The notes under the pieces were generated by a model. It was not told where the DNA came from and did not search any database. It saw nothing but the letters and a program-made list of their open reading frames with translations. The position numbers and the translations under genes are program-made. From Linanthus parryae (taxonomy: Eukaryota; Streptophyta; Magnoliopsida; Ericales; Polemoniaceae), in assembly GCA_023055425.1 (NCBI GenBank), contig JALGPY010000007.1, forward strand, positions 13,092,001 through 13,156,000: a DNA stretch of 64,000 nt, written 5' to 3'. This document shows positions 58,871 through 64,000 of the stretch, piece after piece. Position 1 is the first letter of the stretch; each line of letters opens with the position of its first letter.

Positions 58871-59455
58871 GCCTTGGAAGTTGAATTATGGAGTTGTTTT
58901 ATGGAGGAATTTTTTAATACTGATGGTCTTCTCGTCAGTTAGGGTATTAGGTTCGTCGATAGTAGTAGAATAAGAGAGTAGGGAGAAAATGTGACCTCTT
59001 TGTTACTCTAGTGTGTCATAATTTGTCTAATTTGATAACTATCATAATAACTTTATTTGGTTTTATAGTTTTTATTCCCATCTAATCTTGATTATGACAC
59101 TGTCGTATCATAATGTTTGTCGAATATGCAAACTATCTTTTTTCCTTTTGAAGTTTTTGTTTACATCGAATCATAATTAAAGCTTTGATCATTTGCTTCA
59201 TGAGGTTTTTTCACATAAGCCATATGATTTAAGTTGCAGATCACAATTATATGATAGAATAAATAAAGAGAACAAAAACTTCAAAATCAAATATAGGCAA
59301 GTTAGCTTGCAGTTTCGCCATGCATTATGACACTAGTAGAGTCTGAAAGAGTTCCATGTTCTCTCTCCTCTCTTATTCAGCCAACATGACAACCTAATAC
59401 CCTCATTAACAAAATGATCGTCGAATTTAGAAGTTTTCTCAGTATATCACAACTT

Positions 59456-59720
59456 CATAAATCCGTTTCCAGGGGCACCCCAATCCCGAAATTGTTGTCA
59501 TCCATGGCGGGAAACCAATATCTACAGCGCCGTCCAGCAACAAGCCATTATTGATTGTGGCACTTTGGATATTGCTGGAGGCAAAATATTCAACTGATGC
59601 TCTTGAAAGCTCAGTGTCTTTTGACTCGGAAAAAATTTCAAATTGTCACAATAAATAATTACTTTAGCAGTTGAATTGTGCTGAAAATGTTGGTTTCCAA
59701 TAATGCTTATGAATGAAAAC
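59456..59720 (-). pseudogene. MYB exon 3 C-terminal remnant, unit 2 (with inverted piece)
   Basis: It shares with unit 1 the minus-strand reading Asp-Asp-(x2)-Phe-Gly and the flanking blocks, and again a plus-strand copy (gaaaatgttggtttccaata, 59693). Third-unit flank sequence follows at 59860-59990. Decayed, non-coding. Confidence 0.6.
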
Positions 59721-60044
59721 ATTGTCGGGTTGGCAAGAAGATGTAACCTCTTTGTTACTCTAGTGTTACATGTCATATAGTATGTTGAATCTGCAAACTA
59801 TCAGAACTTATTTGGTTTAATGTTTATTTCCATCTAAACCTTATTTGAAGTTTTAATAATTTGGTTCATGATGTTTTCACCCTATCCAAATGAGTGAATC
59901 TTTAAATCACGATTATGTTAAAAAAAATGAAAACTTCAAAATCAAATGAAGTTAAGTTAGTTTGCAGTTGTATATGCATTATGACCCATTTCACGAAGAG
60001 TTACATGTTCTCTGTCTTCTATTGTTCTATGTAAACTATGTGGG

Positions 60045-60350
60045 GCTTCTGTTTCCCGTTCTTATCTCTGTTGTTCTTCTTATTTCCCAAACCACTGAAG
60101 CCCGAGAAGACAACAAAGCTTCGAAGGGATGATTCTCCAATCGCCGATGGTAAGTTCTTATCCCTTTCATTCATCCATCCTTCTCTTATGCTATTTGACT
60201 TTGTGAGCTTTTGGTTCCCATTCTTATTTTTGTTCTTTTTATTTCCCAAACCATTGAAGCCGGAGAAGACAATGAAGCTTCCAATTGATAATTCTCCAAT
60301 CACCGTGAGGATGCTCTATTCCTCCAACATCGCCAACTGTAAGTCCACTC
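60045..60350 (+). pseudogene. Leader and first exon, copies 2 and 3
   Basis: The leader seen at 54836 occurs at 60055-60150 and again at 60205-60345, the last with the exon end Ser-Ser-Asn-Ile-Ala-Asn and a GTAAGTCC donor at 60341. Copy 3 has a stop before the exon. An open frame 60038-60382 crosses both but reads through the donor and is not thought real. Confidence 0.45.
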
Positions 60351-60628
60351 AGAGTTTTTTGTCTTTTGTTCTCTGTAAGTAGCTATGGCCTTCTACTCAT
60401 CTGTTGTTCTTCCATAGACTGATCCTGATTTGAAAAGTTGATATAGAGAAATCATTATTTCAGGTTTTGATGAGAAAGAGGGCATAATTGTGAAACAGAT
60501 GTAGTGAAATATATAGCCATGCATTGCCAAAGTACCAAACTTTTACCTATGAAGCTCCTCTTGGTCCGGGTTATTTGAGTCCAGCTCAAACTAACATATC
60601 TAAGTACCAATATCATGAAGTAGACTTT

Positions 60629-61273
60629 TTCACTGAAATAGGCTTGTTTTGGCCGACAAATACCAAAATGATCACCGTCCGCGTTGTAATACCAAAATGA
60701 GCTTGTTTAGAAACCGATACACGCATTGTCGGTTTTTAACAGTGAAACCGAGACTCTGAATCTCGGTTTTCACCTTCCTACAGCCTCTTCAAAAGCGATA
60801 ATCGTACTCTCGGTTTCTAGTGCCAAGTTGTTTCATCCTTGTGAATTTAAAACCCTAGGGCTTTTCTATTTCTGCTGATACTGACGATGGATGGAGGGAG
60901 GGTGAGAAAAACACATACCAGAGAGAGATATACAAGCGTCTAGAGAGAGAGACATACCTGAGTGTACTAGTGAGGTTGCCGTTTGTCGCCTTCGAGGGCT
61001 GAGTAGACACCGAGGGAGGGAGCGACGAGGGAAATAATAGAGGGTCAAGATAACTAACGAACCGAGATTAGAAAAAACCGATAATCTGACTATTGGCTTT
61101 AATGGGCCTGCCTGCAAGAAGCAAACAACCAAGACTCCATGTATTGGTTTCAAAGCCAAAAAACGATACTTCTATTATTGATTTTAAAAGGAGCTCATTT
61201 TGGTATTATGCCCCATATGAGGATCATTCCTGTTTTTTTACGGGCCGAACAAGCCCATTCTAGTGAAAATTTC
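60629..61273. mobile_element. Possible TIR element
   Basis: Left TTTCACTGAAATAGGCTTGTT and, on the other strand at the right, TTTCACTAGAATGGGCTTGTT are inverted, and accaaaatgagct recurs inside. No clear target duplication was found, so the class and exact ends are open. Confidence 0.5.
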
Positions 61274-62324
61274 TTAAGTATTACACATAGCTTTCCTCTA
61301 TATCTATTAATGTATTTAATGAAGATATTTTTCAATATTCGCTTTTCGTATTGTATTATATCTATGGATATCTCATCTTTTAGGTAATTAATTCATTTTC
61401 TAAATCATTCCATTTTTATGTAACTGGCATGTTAATGCTCTGCCTATTTATCTTCTATATTGAAATGAAATTAGCATCACTGCCCATCCGCAAATGTGTG
61501 TGAATAAACCTGTAATAAAAAGATTAACGGACCAAACAGAACAAAAAATGCAAATTAAAAAAAATTAGTTGCTGTTTTGTTTTTTGTTTTTTGGGCAACC
61601 AAGATAAGTATTTGTCCGATGCTTTGAAATTATAGACTAGATGAGATGCAGAACTTTAATAACTACCCTTACATGGTTATGTCACCCCCCCCCCTCTCAT
61701 CGTTTCACGGTCCTACCATTAAGCATATTAGCAACCCAAGTCCATTTGTTTTAATGTTAATTCACCAGTATCATCAACAACCTTCGTGTCAAGATTGAAA
61801 CTGCTGGTGCGGAATGTCAGCAAAAAAGAAACAACAGTGAGGTTATGTGTCAAAATTAAAACTGCTTGTGCGGGATGTCAGGAAACTGAAAGTGCAAGGG
61901 GGTTTTCTGTCGAAAACTCTATAAATATATTTTAAAACAACATTCTATAAGAACAACTTAGTAATGAGACCTTAAATCATCAAAAAAAAAAAATTACTTA
62001 GACCAGGAATAAAATACCGAATAGATAAAAAGATCTTCGAGATTTTCCTTCAAATTTGTCCTCATAAAAGATCTTTAAGATTTAAAAAAAAAAATATTCA
62101 AATAATTCTCAAAGAAGATCATGTCTTGATCTTTAATTTAATGGACAATGCATGCTTCAATGTTGAAATATCTTGCACAAGTGTCATTTGAGGTTTCATT
62201 AAAATGTTTGTAAATGTCTACCCCTTTCTATATAAGCACGTTTCCTTTTTCTTTCATTTTTTCTTCGATTTTTGAGCCTAAATTCACCCTCTGAAATTTG
62301 GAATTAAGTTAGGTCCCAATTTTC
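61274..62324. other. AT-rich stretch without recognised feature
   Basis: Contains poly-A runs and a C run (61684-61694). A short repeat (aaactgctggtgcggaatgtcag near 61798 and aaactgcttgtgcgggatgtcag near 61859) is present. Confidence 0.5.
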
Positions 62325-63078
62325 TATACAAGGTCCCGATTTAGTCTTCTTGATAGAGACTAAAGTGAATGGAGGTACAATGGAGAGAGTAAGGAAACAG
62401 GTGGGGTATGCAAAAGGGCATTATGTGGATCCGGTGGGGACCAAAGGGGGACTCGGGTTATTGTGGAGAGACTCCCTTAAGGTCACGGTGAGGTTCGCCA
62501 CGATTCACCACATTGATGCCTTAGTGGAGGAAGCAAAGCAAATGGGAGAAGGTGGAACTTCACTAGTTTCTATGGAAGCCCAACGAACGAAGATAGAAAG
62601 TTTTCGTGGGAACTACTCCGTAGAATAAAGCCGGGGCTAGAGTGCAGCTGGCTCGTCGTTGGAGATTTCAATGCAATAGTTTCGGGGGGAAGAAAAAGAA
62701 GGAGGGAGGGCTGTGGCTGAATTCAAGGAGGCTCTTAGTGAACTTGAACTACATGATTTGGGATATAGTGGGGGAGCTTTCAAATGGAACAACAATCGAT
62801 CGGAGGAGAATATTCGAGAGAGACTCGATAGAGCCGTGGCAACCTCGAGGTGGATGGACGACCATCGAGGGGCTCGGGTGACCAATCTGGTCTGGCCCAT
62901 CTCAGATCACCAACCCGTGCTCCTACAATGGGGTCAGAGACTGCAGCCAAGGTCCGGGCGAAGATTCCAGTTTGAGCGGATGTGGCTGCGGCATGAGGGG
63001 TTTGAAAGCTTCGTTCGCGGTTGCTGGGATCGCACGGGAGGCGAAAACCTACACCAACGACTGATGGTGCTAGTTTAA
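62325..63078 (+). pseudogene. LINE (L1-type) endonuclease, 5'-truncated
   Basis: Three frames in turn carry apurinic endonuclease pieces: Phe-Leu-Ile-Glu-Thr-Lys (62342), Gly-Gly-Leu-Gly-Leu-Leu-Trp; then Val-Val-Gly-Asp-Phe-Asn-Ala (about 62662); then Ser-Asp-His-Gln-Pro-Val-Leu-Leu (about 62900). ORF1 and the start of the endonuclease are absent, as expected for 5' truncation. Frameshifts near 62560 and 62700 prevent expression. Confidence 0.88.
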
Positions 63079-63453
63079 GAATGCAAAGTTTGGGAGAAGA
63101 AAATTTTTGGATCGGTAAAAAAGCAGACGAGAAGTTGTATATGGGAACTGGAACAGTTGGAGAAACAAAAGGTGGAAAAGGCAGGTGGAAAAGGAATACA
63201 ATAGATTGCTTCAAGCGGAGGAAATTATGTGGAAACAAAGGGCCCGAGTTGAATGGCTAAAACACGGAGACCGGAATACGCGGTTTTTCCATCAAAGAGC
63301 TACAATCAGTAGATAAAAAAACATTGTAGAGGGGATAGAAGACAAAGATGGGAATTGGATAACGGAGGAAGTAGATATCGCAAAAGCTCTAGAAAAAAAT
63401 TTCATTAACATTTTTACCTCTGACAGACCAGCACATGCGGATATGCGGATATG

Positions 63454-64000
63454 ATGGTTGCACTGAGTGATGTGGAGGGATGTGTTAGTCAGGAAGAACG
63501 GAGATGGATGGAGTCAGCCTACACGGTAGAAGAAGTCAAATCTGCGATTTTTATGATTGCCCCTGATAAAGCCCCGGGATGCGACGGGTTCAACGCAGAC
63601 TTCTTCCAGCGGTTCTGGGATGTGGTAGGCGACGGGGTCACAAAGACATGTCTGGGAGTCCTAAATCAGGGGTGGAGTTTAGAAGAACACAACAAAGCCC
63701 TAATTGCATTGATCCCAAAAATTAAACAGCCGCGAAAACCAGGTGATTTCCGCCCTATTAGTCTTTGTACTATTACTTATAAAATTATTGCAAAGGCCAT
63801 TGCAAATCGGCTGAAGAGGATTCTACCTAACATAATTAGCGAAAATCAAAGCGCCTTTTTCCCGGGACGCTTGATTTCCGATAATATCTTGACTGCATTC
63901 GAAGGGATTCACTCCCTAAAGACTCAGAAGAAGGGGAAAACGGGTTTTTTAGCCCTAAAGGTGGATATGAGTAAGGCGTATGACAGAGTGGAGTGGCAAT
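63454..64000 (+). pseudogene. LINE reverse transcriptase (runs off the window)
   Basis: One open frame from about 63454 to the end of the window. It holds Ala-Pro-Gly-Cys-Asp-Gly-Phe, Phe-Arg-Pro-Ile-Ser-Leu-Cys, Asn-Gln-Ser-Ala-Phe and Val-Asp-Met-Ser-Lys-Ala-Tyr-Asp-Arg-Val: L1 reverse transcriptase domains up to block A with its catalytic Asp. Upstream of it, Trp-Leu-Lys-His-Gly-Asp-Arg-Asn-Thr (63255) is the typical linker. The catalytic Asp-Asp pair would lie beyond 64000. The frame is open here, although the endonuclease is broken. Confidence 0.9.

Noticed and set aside
60038..60382. 114-codon frame over the leader copies
   Set aside because: Reads through a clear splice donor and repeats itself because the leader is duplicated.
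1..64000. tRNA genes
   Set aside because: The only tRNA-related matches are primer-binding sites of LTR elements (12269, 32890); no cloverleaf or box A/B pair was noticed by eye.

Overview
The window is plant nuclear DNA, AT-rich and dominated by transposable elements. A eudicot is likely: it has an R2R3-MYB of the MYB98/MYB119 type, fragments of a DRM-type DNA methyltransferase and of cinnamoyl-CoA reductase, Ty1-copia and Ty3-gypsy LTR elements, hAT, MULE, Harbinger and Stowaway elements, an L1-type LINE and a piece of mitochondrial rRNA gene. The species cannot be named. Only one gene looks intact, a three-exon MYB on the minus strand (5311 to 3272). 

Layout. 1-8343: the MYB locus. A Stowaway MITE, two decayed MYB copies (exon 1 near 540-807, exon 3 near 2500-2770), the intact gene, and a head-to-head inverted duplication of its promoter, exon 1, exon 2 and part of intron 2. 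The two arms of about 2.1 kb meet near 6239 and span 4022-8343. 8344-9577: a mitochondrial 18S rRNA 3' end at the outer breakpoint of that duplication, then about four degenerate repeats of roughly 195 bp. 9578-25916 (copy A) and 42751-53606 (copy B): a same-orientation segmental duplication of a layered TE block (minus-strand copia remnant, hAT element, gypsy LTR, RNase H-like pseudogene). The copies differ by clean TE insertions, so each serves as the empty site of the other. Copy A alone has 19026-24217, which holds a long hairpin made from two inverted pieces of a DRM methyltransferase gene. 25917-42370: a minus-strand LTR element without coding capacity, a gypsy LTR with tRNA-Met primer site and a mostly non-coding interior, and a nearly complete plus-strand copia with its 3' LTR. 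53607-61300: gypsy gag remnant, two hAT elements, a leader/first-exon sequence present three times, and repeated MYB 3'-end remnants, showing that the MYB array once continued here. 62325-64000: a 5'-truncated LINE running off the end. 

How it fits together: a MYB tandem array was split by TE growth and by organelle DNA capture at a break. Gene pieces were copied as inverted repeats (MYB, DRM) or carried by transposons (cinnamoyl-CoA reductase exon 1). The strongest leads are the DRM hairpin, which could make small RNAs against the RNA-directed DNA methylation methyltransferase itself, the 4.3-kb MYB palindrome with mitochondrial DNA at its breakpoint, and the dated insertion and excision events visible by comparing copies A and B. 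All identities and alignments were made by eye from the sequence.
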